Assembly: GCA_963698265.1 (NCBI GenBank)
Contig: CAVOQC010000005.1
Location: 124,001-188,000, forward strand
Origin: FEB-7 sp963698265
GTDB taxonomy: Bacteria; Pseudomonadota; Gammaproteobacteria; Burkholderiales; Usitatibacteraceae
Length of the DNA: 64,000 nucleotides
Direction: 5' to 3'
The notes under the pieces are model-generated. The model saw only the letters and a list, made by a program, of their open reading frames with translations, was not told the origin of the DNA and did not search any database. A program made the position numbers and the translations under genes. Every line of letters starts with the position of its first letter. The stretch's first letter is position 1. This document shows, piece by piece, positions 1 to 6,477 of the stretch.

Positions 1-381
1 GTTGCTCACCTGAGTGACTAGGCCAAGCAGGAAAGAGCGCCAAGCCTGGGCGGGGGGCCCCGGCATAGGGTCGTTCGCCACAACCAGCGGTTGTTGAGCA
101 CTGCGCCAGATGCAATAGCCAAGGTAGGCAAGGTATGTACCGCCCAACACTTTCAGTGCGAGATGCAGTAACGGAACAGCGGCAAGAAGGGCAAGCAGGC
201 CAAGAAGCGCAACAACCGAAAAGAAGGCACCACCGACGCCCATGCCGACAGCGGCAGCAAGACCGTCTTTCCGGGACACGGCAAGGGAGGTACGGGCAAC
301 CATAAGGAAGCTGGGGCCAGGGCTCATGGCGCCGAGGGTGAGGGCAACCGCGATACTCAAGATTGCTGCCGATAGTTCCAT
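1..381 (-). CDS. LysE/RhtB-family amino acid exporter (3' end beyond window)
   Basis: The first 127 residues of a LysE/RhtB-type inner-membrane exporter are visible; the family is usually about 200 residues, so the C-terminal third lies outside the window. The N-terminus is a hydrophobic helix followed by the family signature SPGPSFLMVARTSL (residues 20-33), then further hydrophobic segments around residues 45-75. The family exports amino acids or their derivatives by proton exchange; the substrate cannot be told here. The ATG at 381 is preceded by AAAGGAG eight bases upstream. The gene starts 26 bases from the attC at 407-466, so it is the cargo of its own cassette, whose attC is off the left edge. 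Confidence 0.85.
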   Translation of the reverse strand, partial: MELSAAILSIAVALTLGAMSPGPSFLMVARTSLAVSRKDGLAAAVGMGVGGAFFSVVALLGLLALLAAVPLLHLALKVLGGTYLAYLGYCIWRSAQQPLVVANDPMPGPPAQAWRSFLLGLVTQVSN

Positions 382-406
382 AGCGATGCTCCTTTGGATT
401 GAAGGG

Positions 407-466
407 CGCTAACGTCCGAGGTGAGCCGCTTGCTGAAAGCAAGTCGGCTCCACCGAGTGGTTAGGC
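407..466 (-). other. attC site 1 (60 bp, short class)
   Basis: Runs from core cgctaac to core gttaggc. The interior is an imperfect inverted repeat (gtgagccgcttgc / gcaagtcggctccac) with a very short loop. This short type recurs at 9,129-9,188 and differs from the 96-bp type that dominates the array. It ends the cassette that holds the gene at 502-1047. Confidence 0.88.
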
Positions 467-501
467 ATCGCTTTCATGCGCGTGGCACTTGGTCGTTGAA
501 T

Positions 502-1047
502 TCAAGCGTCACTGGAGCGGCTTGCGGCACGGACGAGGCTGAAGAGTTGCCTGTTCCATTCGGAGTGGACACGAGGGTGGAGATGATTCGCAGCCCTTGG
601 GGGAGTTGGAACGCCCGCCGCAATGGCGGCGGCGTTGAGGTCTTGCAGGCTATTGGGCCAGGTTTTGGGCCAAGGCGTGACCAAAGCCCGGAGCATCTGG
701 AGATCGATGTCTCGGCAGCTTTGGTAAACATCCAACGCGGCATCGCCCAGCCGAGACCACGCTGCGAAGCTCTCGGGCGTTGGAATCCAGGCCCAGAACT
801 CGGGTACGTCTCCACAGAAGTTCCGAACGGCTGTTGAGAGTTCGGTTCGCGCGAGTCGTGGAACTTCTGGTGTGATGAGTTGGAGAAGGTTTGAAACGTA
901 CTTCTCGTTGGCCGGATCAACTCGCGCCTCGGAAGAGAGGCCACACCAGCTTTGCCCGTCCTCGTCGGCAAGCCCGATCCAGAGCAGGTCCGATGCACTG
1001 GACCAGGGAACCGCTGTCCACTCCGTATCGACGAAAACTCGGCGCAT
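502..1047 (-). CDS. Exoribonuclease-like protein, RNase AS-type fold, catalytic residues incomplete
   Basis: A 181-residue cassette protein. Its start (VFVDTEW, residues 4-10, then IGLADEDG at 24-31) and the block around 93-120 resemble the DEDD 3'-5' exonuclease family of mycobacterial RNase AS. Motif I D7/E9 is present. Where the family has a YDW-type Asp, this protein has PESF near residue 92, and the C-terminal HxAxxD-type motif appears as HPRVHSEWN (157-165) without the expected Asp. What I see is a conserved scaffold with lost metal ligands; inactivity is an inference. The ATG at 1047 is 19 bases from the upstream attC and has no clear ribosome-binding site. An overlapping frame at 474-998 is a shadow. 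Confidence 0.55.
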   Translation of the reverse strand: MRRVFVDTEWTAVPWSSASDLLWIGLADEDGQSWCGLSSEARVDPANEKYVSNLLQLITPEVPRLARTELSTAVRNFCGDVPEFWAWIPTPESFAAWSRLGDAALDVYQSCRDIDLQMLRALVTPWPKTWPNSLQDLNAAAIAAGVPTPPRAANHLHPRVHSEWNRQLFSLVRAASRSSDA

Positions 1048-1065
1048 GATCTGGATGCGTGTGAC

Positions 1066-1161
1066 GCCTAACGATCGAGTTGAGCGGCCGGCCACGATGA
1101 ACGTGCCGCGGCAAGACGCGGCCCACCACGCATCACGGACCGCTCGAACGCGTGGTTAGGC
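1066..1161 (-). other. attC site 2 (96 bp, main class)
   Basis: Runs from gcctaac to gttaggc. It carries the shared inner blocks of the dominant class: gttgagcggcc near one end and ccgctcgaacgcg near the other, flanking an internal gccgcggcaagacgcggc hairpin. It ends the hicB-hicA cassette. Confidence 0.92.
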
Positions 1162-1170
1162 GTCCGCTGC

Positions 1171-1383
1171 CTAGAGATCCTCAGGCCGGAGCCCGGTGTG
1201 CTTGGCGACACGGGCAAGCATCTTGGGACCAATTTCTTCTCCGTCATGAAATGCGAAGACGAAATCAGGCCAACCTTCGCGACTCAGCGTGCGATGTGAC
1301 CCGGACTGCCTCTTGAGCTGCCACCCGATGTCGAGCAACGCCGCGAGCAGGCGGCGGGCTTTCGTCGAGGGCCACTGGCTCAC
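1171..1383 (-). CDS. hicA: HicA-family mRNA interferase toxin
   Basis: A 70-residue protein of the HicA fold (double-stranded-RNA-binding-like), which cleaves mRNA when free of HicB. The block GSHRTLSREGW (residues 27-37) contains the conserved Gly-Ser-His; this His is the catalytic residue in the family. A second conserved stretch follows, with EIGPKMLARVAKHTGL near the C-terminus. Length is typical. The start is GTG at 1383 and overlaps the hicB stop by four bases (GTGA), so translation is coupled. The order hicB-hicA is the reverse of the classic hicAB operon. Toxin-antitoxin cassettes are common in sedentary integrons and are thought to stabilise arrays; here that role is inferred. Confidence 0.85.
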   Translation of the reverse strand: MSQWPSTKARRLLAALLDIGWQLKRQSGSHRTLSREGWPDFVFAFHDGEEIGPKMLARVAKHTGLRPEDL

Positions 1384-1586
1384 GCAGCGGCAACGTTGAA
1401 CGAAATGGAGTGGGGGCGGCTCTCGCCGTGCTCGAGACGGTCGGCAAGTACACGCAATGCCAGAATTTCAGCCTTGGACATGGCCTCGTCGGCAGTCGCT
1501 CCATAGGCAAGGACGCCCGGCAGTTGCGGAACCTCCGCAAGCCAACGGCCGTCTTCCTCACGTTCGCACTCAAGCTCAAACTTCAT
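1380..1586 (-). CDS. hicB: HicB-family antitoxin
   Basis: A 68-residue protein with the partially degraded RNase H-like fold of HicB antitoxins: a strand pair MKFELECEREEDGRW followed by the signature EVPQLPGVLAYGATADEA, then a helix with AEILALRVLADRLEHGE. It lacks the C-terminal DNA-binding domain found in longer HicB proteins, so autoregulation by this chain is uncertain. The ATG at 1586 has TAGGAG eight bases upstream, which favours it over an upstream start at 1616. It directly precedes hicA with a four-base overlap and lies in the cassette between the attC sites at 1,066 and 1,639. Confidence 0.85.
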   Translation of the reverse strand: MKFELECEREEDGRWLAEVPQLPGVLAYGATADEAMSKAEILALRVLADRLEHGESRPHSISFNVAAA

Positions 1587-1638
1587 GGCGGCAACTCCTA
1601 TGGGACGAGCGGTCATTTTACGCCGTCGCTTCCTGGAC

Positions 1639-1728
1639 GCCTAACGCCCGCGTTCACCGGCGTCGAGCGCCAGCGAGGGAACCCCAGCGCGCAGCGCTGG
1701 GGCGTCCGAGTGGAACGCATGGTTGGGC
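1639..1728 (-). other. attC site 3 (90 bp)
   Basis: Runs from gcctaac to gttgggc, a legitimate GTTRRRY core with G in place of A. The interior has two nested inverted repeats, including the pair accccagcgc / gcgctggggc. It does not belong to the 96-bp family and ends the GFA cassette. Confidence 0.85.
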
Positions 1729-1738
1729 CTCACGTTGC

Positions 1739-2161
1739 TCACATTAGCCTCGTGTCTTCAGGAGCGCGGTCGAACCTGTCGTGAAGGTTGTCAATGAACT
1801 TCAGAGGCGCGGCAGCCAGTTCTTCGATGCTGACGTTGTCGAACGTAGAAACGGCCACCGCATAGAACCGACCTCCCATGAACTCGGCATCGCCGGTCGC
1901 GTAGATGCGGATGCCGCAGTTCTTGCAGAAGCGATATGTGAGGCCCGGGCTCTCCCGGCCCTGGGGTATCCACTCGTAGCTGGAAAGGGACTCCTCTCCT
2001 TTCACTAGGCGGAAATCCGTGCCAGCGGCGAACGTGAACCACGCTCTGGCCTTCTTGCAGATTGAACAGTTACAGCGAATTGTTCCCTTGGCAAGATCAA
2101 TTGCGGCCTCGTAGCGAACCGCGCCGCAGTGGCAGCTACCAGTGCACTGTTTCAGTGACAT
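1739..2161 (-). CDS. GFA-family (glutathione-dependent formaldehyde-activating fold) protein
   Basis: A 140-residue zinc-binding protein of the GFA/CENP-V fold. Cysteine motifs are in the expected order: GSCHCGAVRYE (C10, C12), RCNCSICKK (C30, C32, C35) and FCKNCGIRI in the second half. The prototype accelerates formation of S-hydroxymethylglutathione from formaldehyde, but most homologues have unproven substrates and I do not assign one. The ATG at 2161 has GGAG seven bases upstream; an in-frame start at 2188 would lie inside the attC core and is rejected. This is the single gene of its cassette. Confidence 0.85.
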   Translation of the reverse strand: MSLKQCTGSCHCGAVRYEAAIDLAKGTIRCNCSICKKARAWFTFAAGTDFRLVKGEESLSSYEWIPQGRESPGLTYRFCKNCGIRIYATGDAEFMGGRFYAVAVSTFDNVSIEELAAAPLKFIDNLHDRFDRAPEDTRLM

Positions 2162-2182
2162 GCTCGTCTCCGACAATGTGAG

Positions 2183-2311
2183 GCCCAACGTTCAAGCTAA
2201 GCGGGCGACGACGGCAGGACGCCAGGCCCAGGCTGGCAGGAATGTACCGTGTACCGCTAGACCGGGCCTGGTGGCCTGCCGTTGGCGCTCCGCTTGAGCG
2301 AGGGGTTAGGC
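2183..2311 (-). other. attC site 4 (129 bp, longest)
   Basis: Runs from gcccaac to gttaggc. Inner repeats ggcaggacgccaggccc and gggcctggtggcctgcc form a long, nearly perfect stem. The gttaggc core also supplies the TAA stop of the 2H phosphodiesterase gene, so the gene ends inside the site. Confidence 0.85.
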
Positions 2312-2839
2312 TTCACCCAGCACATGTGCGGAAAGGTTCTTGATCTTCTCTTCCTCAAGTGCACCGACCGTCAGTGTGCGGACGGTGCCCTCGACCAGAA
2401 CGCCCTCCCGATTCAGCTCATCGCACAGCGCCTTCGTCGCCGCCCTGTCCTTGAGCGTTCCAATCGTGATGTGTGGAATGAATGGGACTTCGAGCCTCAA
2501 GAACGGCTGCAATAGCCCTGTGTACAGGCCGTCATGAAGCAACGAGATGCCAGCGTATCCCTCGTCAGGAACGAGAAATACATACGCTGAGTCAGCAAAG
2601 TCGTCTGCTCCAAGCATCGCGTATCTGCACGAGAACTGGATGGGCTTCGACCGACTGGCTACAGCAGCTATGTGCTGCGTGTACTCCGGAAGTGGAACCG
2701 TCTTGCACCCGAACACCATGGTGAAGTGCGCAGGGACTACGTCTCGGTACGGGAGATCGTGGTCGCGACGAAACTGCTCCATGAAAGCAGATGCCTGGGT
2801 TGAGACCTCAGGGTAGGCCACTGTGTAGAGCGTGGGCAT
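2306..2839 (-). CDS. 2H phosphoesterase / 2'-5' RNA ligase-family protein
   Basis: A 177-residue protein with both HxT signatures of the 2H phosphoesterase superfamily: HFT at residues 38-40 and HIT at 123-125, with spacing typical of bacterial LigT/ThpR-like enzymes. The family hydrolyses cyclic phosphates, 2'-5' linkages or related RNA ends; the substrate here is unknown. The ATG at 2839 lies 22 bases from the upstream attC. The TAA stop is contributed by the core of the downstream attC. It is the only gene of its cassette. Enzymes of this family can act in RNA repair or in degrading 2'-5' signals, but nothing nearby points to either. Confidence 0.8.
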   Translation of the reverse strand: MPTLYTVAYPEVSTQASAFMEQFRRDHDLPYRDVVPAHFTMVFGCKTVPLPEYTQHIAAVASRSKPIQFSCRYAMLGADDFADSAYVFLVPDEGYAGISLLHDGLYTGLLQPFLRLEVPFIPHITIGTLKDRAATKALCDELNREGVLVEGTVRTLTVGALEEEKIKNLSAHVLGEA

Positions 2840-2860
2840 TGCCGTGTGGGTGTTTGTGAA

Positions 2861-2956
2861 GCCTAACGACCTAGTTGAGCGGCCGCATACGAACCGCCTT
2901 GCCGCGCGAGACGCGGCCCACGACATTTCACAACCCGCTCGAATGCGGGGTTAGAT
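2861..2956 (-). other. attC site 5 (96 bp, main class)
   Basis: Runs from gcctaac to gttagat. It shares the blocks cctagttgagcggccgc, gccgcgcgagacgcggccca and cccgctcgaatgcg with the other 96-bp sites. It ends the cassette of the Cys-rich protein at 2974-3183. Confidence 0.92.
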
Positions 2957-2973
2957 GTCATTTGGCCACCCTT

Positions 2974-3183
2974 TCATGCGCAGCAACCCTTTTCGAGTTG
3001 AATCGGCGGACATTTAGCACTGCCAAAGGAACAGAAGACACAGCAATCGCCTGCCAGTGGCCTTAGAACCTTGTGACACCCTTTGCACTCGTAGAAAGCG
3101 ATGCACGCGTCTGTGGGCATTACTTCCTGTGCGGTGGCTCCACACTCAGGGCAGGTAATGACGGAGTGCAATGTCACTTCCAC
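2974..3183 (-). CDS. Small cysteine-rich protein with GDCCVFCS motif
   Basis: A 69-residue protein with eleven cysteines. Two CxxC pairs (TCPEC at residues 10-14 and ECKGC at 32-36) look like a zinc ribbon, and a distinctive block GDCCVFCSFGSAKCPPIQ follows at about 45-62, with a CC pair before the C-terminus. I recall similar small proteins as conserved hypotheticals but cannot name a function; metal binding is the plausible inference. The start is GTG at 3183 with GGAG seven bases upstream, and there is no in-frame ATG before the first cysteine pair. It is the single gene of its cassette. Confidence 0.7.
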   Translation of the reverse strand: MEVTLHSVITCPECGATAQEVMPTDACIAFYECKGCHKVLRPLAGDCCVFCSFGSAKCPPIQLEKGCCA

Positions 3184-3198
3184 GGTGTCTCCAATGAC

Positions 3199-3270
3199 AT
3201 CTAACGTTTGAGTTCAGCCGCCCGCGGAGGCCGCAGGCCGGAGCGGGTCGGCTGGAACGAATGGTTAGGC
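3199..3270 (-). other. attC site 6 (72 bp)
   Basis: Runs from atctaac to gttaggc, with an inner inverted repeat (ttcagccgcccgc / gcgggtcggctggaa). It belongs to neither the 60-bp nor the 96-bp class. Its terminal core supplies the TAA stop of the hydrolase gene at 3265-4023. Confidence 0.87.
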
Positions 3271-4023
3271 CTCACGCGCAGTTCTCGCCTGCTCGTGGGC
3301 ATCAATGGCGCGTATGAATTCCTCGGACGAAGACGTCCAGCCGAGCAGTACCTGAATGGTCAGCAACGAAGCGTCGTGGTTGCTCCGCTGCAGATCGTGA
3401 CCGATGGGTTCTCCCGTGCAGTCTTCCAAGAGTACGCAGGAATAGTCCCTGAACATGGCGTCGCGGATCGTTGCCTCCACGCAGATGCTTGTCGTGCAGC
3501 CGGTGACGATCAGATGCCTGGTTCCCAATCGCCGCAGGATGGCGTCCAACTCGGTTTCGAAGAATCCGCTGAATCGATGCTTGTAGAGCACGACATCCGA
3601 GGCTTCCGGTGCCAGCGCAGTGAGGATGTCCGTGTTCCAGGTGTCACGTACCAAGATGCGGCTCTCGCGGCCATCAGGTGCCTGCACTACCGTACCGATA
3701 CCAAGCATCCGATGCCTAACGTAGTTGGGACTGTCCACTGGCCCCGCGTCTGATAGATCACGCTTGAACGCCATCTTCAAGTAAATGACAGGGATGCGAT
3801 GATGCCGCGCAGCGGCAATCACCTTGCGAGTTGGCGCCACAGCGCGTTGGATCATCGAGATATCGATGCCGGCGCGATGAAACATTCCGCCTTCGGTTCC
3901 AAAGTCGTTCTGCATGTCAACGACGATTACCGCGCACGTCGAGATGTCGACCGCAACGGCCTGCGGCTTTGCTTGGATCGTTGCGGGCCGGCTCTGAGTA
4001 CGTGGCATGGTCTCGGTCCTCAT
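3265..4023 (-). CDS. Isochorismatase-fold cysteine hydrolase, RutB-like
   Basis: A 252-residue hydrolase of the isochorismatase superfamily. The catalytic triad is intact: D36 in VVDMQNDF, K148 in YKHRFSGFF, and C181 in TTSICVEAT. The order and wording of these blocks, and the ending VLLGWTSSSEEF, resemble RutB (ureidoacrylate amidohydrolase of pyrimidine degradation) more than true isochorismatases. No other rut genes are nearby, so the substrate stays open; biuret or carbamoyl amides are alternatives. The ATG at 4023 has AAAGGAG nine bases upstream. A later Met at 4008 is possible. The stop codon lies inside the downstream attC core. Confidence 0.85.
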   Translation of the reverse strand: MRTETMPRTQSRPATIQAKPQAVAVDISTCAVIVVDMQNDFGTEGGMFHRAGIDISMIQRAVAPTRKVIAAARHHRIPVIYLKMAFKRDLSDAGPVDSPNYVRHRMLGIGTVVQAPDGRESRILVRDTWNTDILTALAPEASDVVLYKHRFSGFFETELDAILRRLGTRHLIVTGCTTSICVEATIRDAMFRDYSCVLLEDCTGEPIGHDLQRSNHDASLLTIQVLLGWTSSSEEFIRAIDAHEQARTAREA

Positions 4024-4056
4024 AAACGAACACTCCTTTGAGAGCGGGCCTGTGAG

Positions 4057-4176
4057 GCCTAACGACCTAGTTGAGCGGCCGGCAACGACCGCAATTGTGC
4101 CGTGCCGAGCACACAATCCATTGCGAGGACACGGCGCCCACGATGAATCACGGTCCGCTCCAACGTGTTGTTAGAT
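4057..4176 (-). other. attC site 7 (120 bp, main class, longer interior)
   Basis: Runs from gcctaac to gttagat. The outer blocks match the 96-bp class, but the interior is lengthened by about 24 bases containing gagcacacaatccattgcgag. The same longer interior recurs at 7,682-7,801. It ends the solute-binding lipoprotein cassette. Confidence 0.92.
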
Positions 4177-4200
4177 CGCATCCTCCTTGTTCCACCGGTT

Positions 4201-4986
4201 TCAGGGGGGCACAGCTACGCCGCGAATTCCCGCGCGGTCGATCGCCCGTTGAACCAGGCCTCGGCTCTTGGCGTCCTCAACAAACTCCCGGACGTATGCC
4301 AAAGCCAAAGGATCGCGACCCTTCGGAATCGCCAGCGCCTGTTCCTCGCCTCCGGGTCGCCCGTCGAGGACGCGGGATCCAGGGATGCGAAAGGCGATGT
4401 TGTACAGGTTCGTCTTCTGTGCGCCGATAACGTCCGCTTCGCCCATTACGACGAGATCGATTAGGGCTGACAAATCCCGTCCGCGCACGATGGCAGCCTG
4501 CTTTAGGTCCTTGGTCAGGGTCAAGTCGGAGGCGCTGCGCTCGACAACGGCCACACGCACGCCGGGACGATCGGCCTCGTTGACTGATGCGATGCGTGTG
4601 TCGGCAGGCACGAGATAGCCGTAGTCGACACTGAGGTGAGCCTGTGCGAGGTCGAAAAGGGCTTGGCGTTCCGGAGTGACGCCCACGGAGCCGATGTCCC
4701 ATGCCCCTGCCTGCCCGGCCATCACATACGCCGCCGGGTTCGGATAGACGATCGGCTCGAACGGCACACCCAGTCGCCTCGCGAACTCGCGTCCCAAGTC
4801 GTGAGATACGCCCCTCAGTTCGCCAGAGTACGGGTCCTTGATGGAATGGACGGGAACGCTGATGAGTCCCACTCGGAGGGTGCCCGTCGGAGCCAGAGCC
4901 TTACGGACCCGCTCGCCTGGATCGGCAGGGCTCACCGCGCAGGCTGTGAGAAGAAGCGTACTGACGGCAAATCGTATGAAACACAT
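4201..4986 (-). CDS. Periplasmic amino-acid-type solute-binding lipoprotein, orphan
   Basis: A 261-residue type-2 periplasmic binding protein (family 3 of ABC transport systems). The N-terminus is a lipoprotein signal with lipobox LTAC and lipidated C16. The body has the family pattern: TLRVGLISVPVHSIKDPYSGELRGVSHDLGR is cut into strand, ligand loop and helix, followed by GSVGVTPERQALFDLAQAH, a block that normally carries ligand contacts. No permease or ATPase accompanies it in this cassette, so it may share a transporter encoded elsewhere or act as a sensor component. The ATG at 4986 has GAGG seven bases upstream. The long open frame further upstream runs into attC and is not coding. Confidence 0.8.
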   Translation of the reverse strand: MCFIRFAVSTLLLTACAVSPADPGERVRKALAPTGTLRVGLISVPVHSIKDPYSGELRGVSHDLGREFARRLGVPFEPIVYPNPAAYVMAGQAGAWDIGSVGVTPERQALFDLAQAHLSVDYGYLVPADTRIASVNEADRPGVRVAVVERSASDLTLTKDLKQAAIVRGRDLSALIDLVVMGEADVIGAQKTNLYNIAFRIPGSRVLDGRPGGEEQALAIPKGRDPLALAYVREFVEDAKSRGLVQRAIDRAGIRGVAVPP

Positions 4987-5040
4987 GGGCGACCTCGCTT
5001 TATCCGTTAACCGCTGCTCGGCGTCCCGGGTCGTGATGCG

Positions 5041-5136
5041 ATCTAACGACCCAGTTGAGCGGCCGCACACCGACCGCATTGCCGCGCGAGACGCGGCCCA
5101 CGATGTTTCACGGCCCGCTCGAACGCGTTGTTAGCT
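5041..5136 (-). other. attC site 8 (96 bp, main class)
   Basis: Runs from atctaac to gttagct. Interior blocks match the consensus of the dominant class almost base for base, including gcgcgagacgcggccca and ggcccgctcgaacgcg. It ends the cassette with the 135-residue unknown protein. Confidence 0.93.
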
Positions 5137-5137
5137 G

Positions 5138-5545
5138 TCACTTTACATCTCCGCCAGCCACAGCACCCGCCTCTGCGACGTCGACTGTTGGCGTAGAGGC
5201 GATGACCGTCTTGTCGCTGAGGCGAATTCGACCGCACGTCGATGCGCGTTCCCGGTGTGGCTGAGGAATTGCCTTGAACGGGAACCACGTTTCCCACACC
5301 TCTTCCGGCGGAATCGTTCGGGGAAGGGGCCGCTCCTCGTTTAGGACGGGAATCTTCAAACCGTCGAATTCAAACCATGCTTCGAGCACGACAACCTTTC
5401 GGTTGATGGAGCGATTCGTCACACGGAGGAATTGGGCATTTTGGCCACGGTCGGGAAACGAGCCGGGATGAGACTCAACCTTCACCACTCGAGCCAAGGA
5501 CGCCGCCTTGCGAAATAGCCACCCAAAGATCGTCTCAATCGACAC
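5138..5545 (-). CDS. Hypothetical cassette protein, beta-rich
   Basis: A 135-residue protein I do not recognise. It starts with an amphipathic helix (IETIFGWLFRKAASL), then has alternating polar and hydrophobic strands (FLRVTNRSINRKVVVLEAWF, then WFPFKAIP, then GRIRLSDKTVIAS), which suggests an immunoglobulin-like or beta-sandwich domain. There is no signal peptide or clear membrane span. The start is GTG at 5545 with GGAG five bases upstream. It fills its cassette: the start is 15 bases from one attC and the stop is two bases from the next. Confidence 0.65.
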   Translation of the reverse strand: MSIETIFGWLFRKAASLARVVKVESHPGSFPDRGQNAQFLRVTNRSINRKVVVLEAWFEFDGLKIPVLNEERPLPRTIPPEEVWETWFPFKAIPQPHRERASTCGRIRLSDKTVIASTPTVDVAEAGAVAGGDVK

Positions 5546-5559
5546 TGCGTCTCCGTGAC

Positions 5560-5655
5560 AGCTAACGATCTAGTTGAGCGGCCGCACACTGACCGCTTTG
5601 CCGCGCGAGACGCGGCCCACGACGTTTCACGGCCCGCTCGAACGCGGTGTTAGGT
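5560..5655 (-). other. attC site 9 (96 bp, main class)
   Basis: Runs from agctaac to gttaggt with dominant-class interior blocks (ctagttgagcggccgcac, gccgcgcgagacgcggccca, ggcccgctcgaacgcg). It ends the cassette that carries the small membrane ORF and the frameshifted ORF. Confidence 0.93.
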
Positions 5656-5656
5656 C

Positions 5657-6063
5657 TCATCGTGCTAGCTTCGTCAAAGCTGCCTCGAACAACTCGGGCA
5701 GCCTACTGTTCGTGCGATGGTATCCATTGAAGGTCGCATAGGCCATCAGTGACGGCATTACCAATGTACGGTCGACGCCCGCAAATAGCGGAATGAGCAT
5801 CGGCTCCAAAGCATTCCGGTCAATGAGCTTTCGCTCAACCGCGGAGAAGCAGAGTTCTAGGTGGAACAGGAAGTTGTCAAAACACTCGCGGACATAGGTC
5901 TCATTCGGAGCATCGGAGTGCGTCTCGGGTCAAGGACTGGAGAAAGCTGGAGATGGGTAACTTGGAATCTGTCGACTAGGCCGTTTTCCTGGCGCTCGTA
6001 CCATCGCCCGAGCCACGCACCAAGCATGTACGTTGCGTTCAGGGCACGGGCATTCTTGTCCAA
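5657..6063 (-). pseudogene. Frameshifted hypothetical cassette gene
   Basis: Two open frames together look like one protein of about 135 residues. The upstream part (from a TTG at 6063: LDKNARALNATYMLGAWLG and on) ends at a TAG at 5857. The downstream part, open from 5929 to the TGA at 5657, gives ETYVRECFDNFLFHLE, then LIPLFAGVDRTLVMPSLM, then LPELFEAALTKLAR. The switch falls between 5857 and 5929. Both parts have well-behaved helical composition, so a one-base indel is more likely than two genes. The upstream start is unclear: AAAGGAG fits better to an ATG at 6068 in another frame, which stops after nine codons. Function unknown; an assembly error could also explain it. Confidence 0.45.
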
Positions 6064-6064
6064 A

Positions 6065-6220
6065 TCATCGATAGAACTCCTTTGCAAGTTTGGCCTTCTC
6101 CCATATGCGTTTCTCTTTACTCTCGTGGAAGTACTTCCAGGCGCCAAACGCCCCGACGGGAACAGCCGAAAGCCAGAAAATGACTTGCGCGAGTTTCATG
6201 AGAGCTTCTATGTTGCTCAT
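6065..6220 (-). CDS. Small single-span membrane protein, 51 residues
   Basis: A short ORF at the 5' end of the cassette. It encodes one hydrophobic segment (about residues 10-28, LAQVIFWLSAVPVGAFGAW) followed by a basic tail (YFHESKEKRIWEKAKLAKEFYR). The ATG at 6220 is 11 bases from the truncated attC, with no strong ribosome-binding site. Its last codons contain AAAGGAG, which would serve translation of the next frame. No homologue comes to mind; it could be a membrane-anchoring partner of the disrupted gene downstream. Confidence 0.5.
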   Translation of the reverse strand: MSNIEALMKLAQVIFWLSAVPVGAFGAWKYFHESKEKRIWEKAKLAKEFYR

Positions 6221-6230
6221 TTGCATTGAG

Positions 6231-6302
6231 ACCTAACGATCGAGTTGAGCGGCCGGCCACGGTGCCGTTGCCGCGGCCAGACGCGGCCCACGTTGTTTCT
6301 CA
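6231..6302 (-). other. Truncated attC (one half only)
   Basis: The sequence from acctaac to about cgttgtttctca matches the left half of the dominant attC class, up to and including gccgcggccagacgcggccca. The right half (cggtccgctcgaacgcg and the gttag core) is absent. Instead, 36 unrelated bases lead straight to the next complete attC at 6,338. The functional recombination core for this orientation is retained, but the folding partner is lost, so this site should not recombine efficiently. Confidence 0.8.
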
Positions 6303-6337
6303 GGAAGATGGCACAGGCAGGGCGCTTCATTTGTGCG

Positions 6338-6460
6338 ACCTAACGATCGAGTTGAGCGGCCGAGCAGTGACCGCTCTCGTGCAGTCAATGCGCACCGTAT
6401 TCCGGACGCCTTGCGTGCACGCCGCGATACTGCAGGGTCGGCTCGAACGCGTTGTTAGGC
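6338..6460 (-). other. attC site 10 (123 bp, main class, longer interior)
   Basis: Runs from acctaac to gttaggc. Outer blocks are of the dominant class (gatcgagttgagcggccg, ggctcgaacgcg). The interior is divergent and longer, containing tgcagtcaatgcgcaccg. It ends the SUEL-like lectin cassette. Confidence 0.88.
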
Positions 6461-6477
6461 GCCGTAGCTCGACCATG

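Noticed and set aside
474..998. 174-codon minus-strand frame overlapping the exonuclease-like gene
   Set aside because: Composition is Ser/Pro/Arg-rich with no pattern; the other frame has the family-like VFVDTEW start and fits the cassette limits better.
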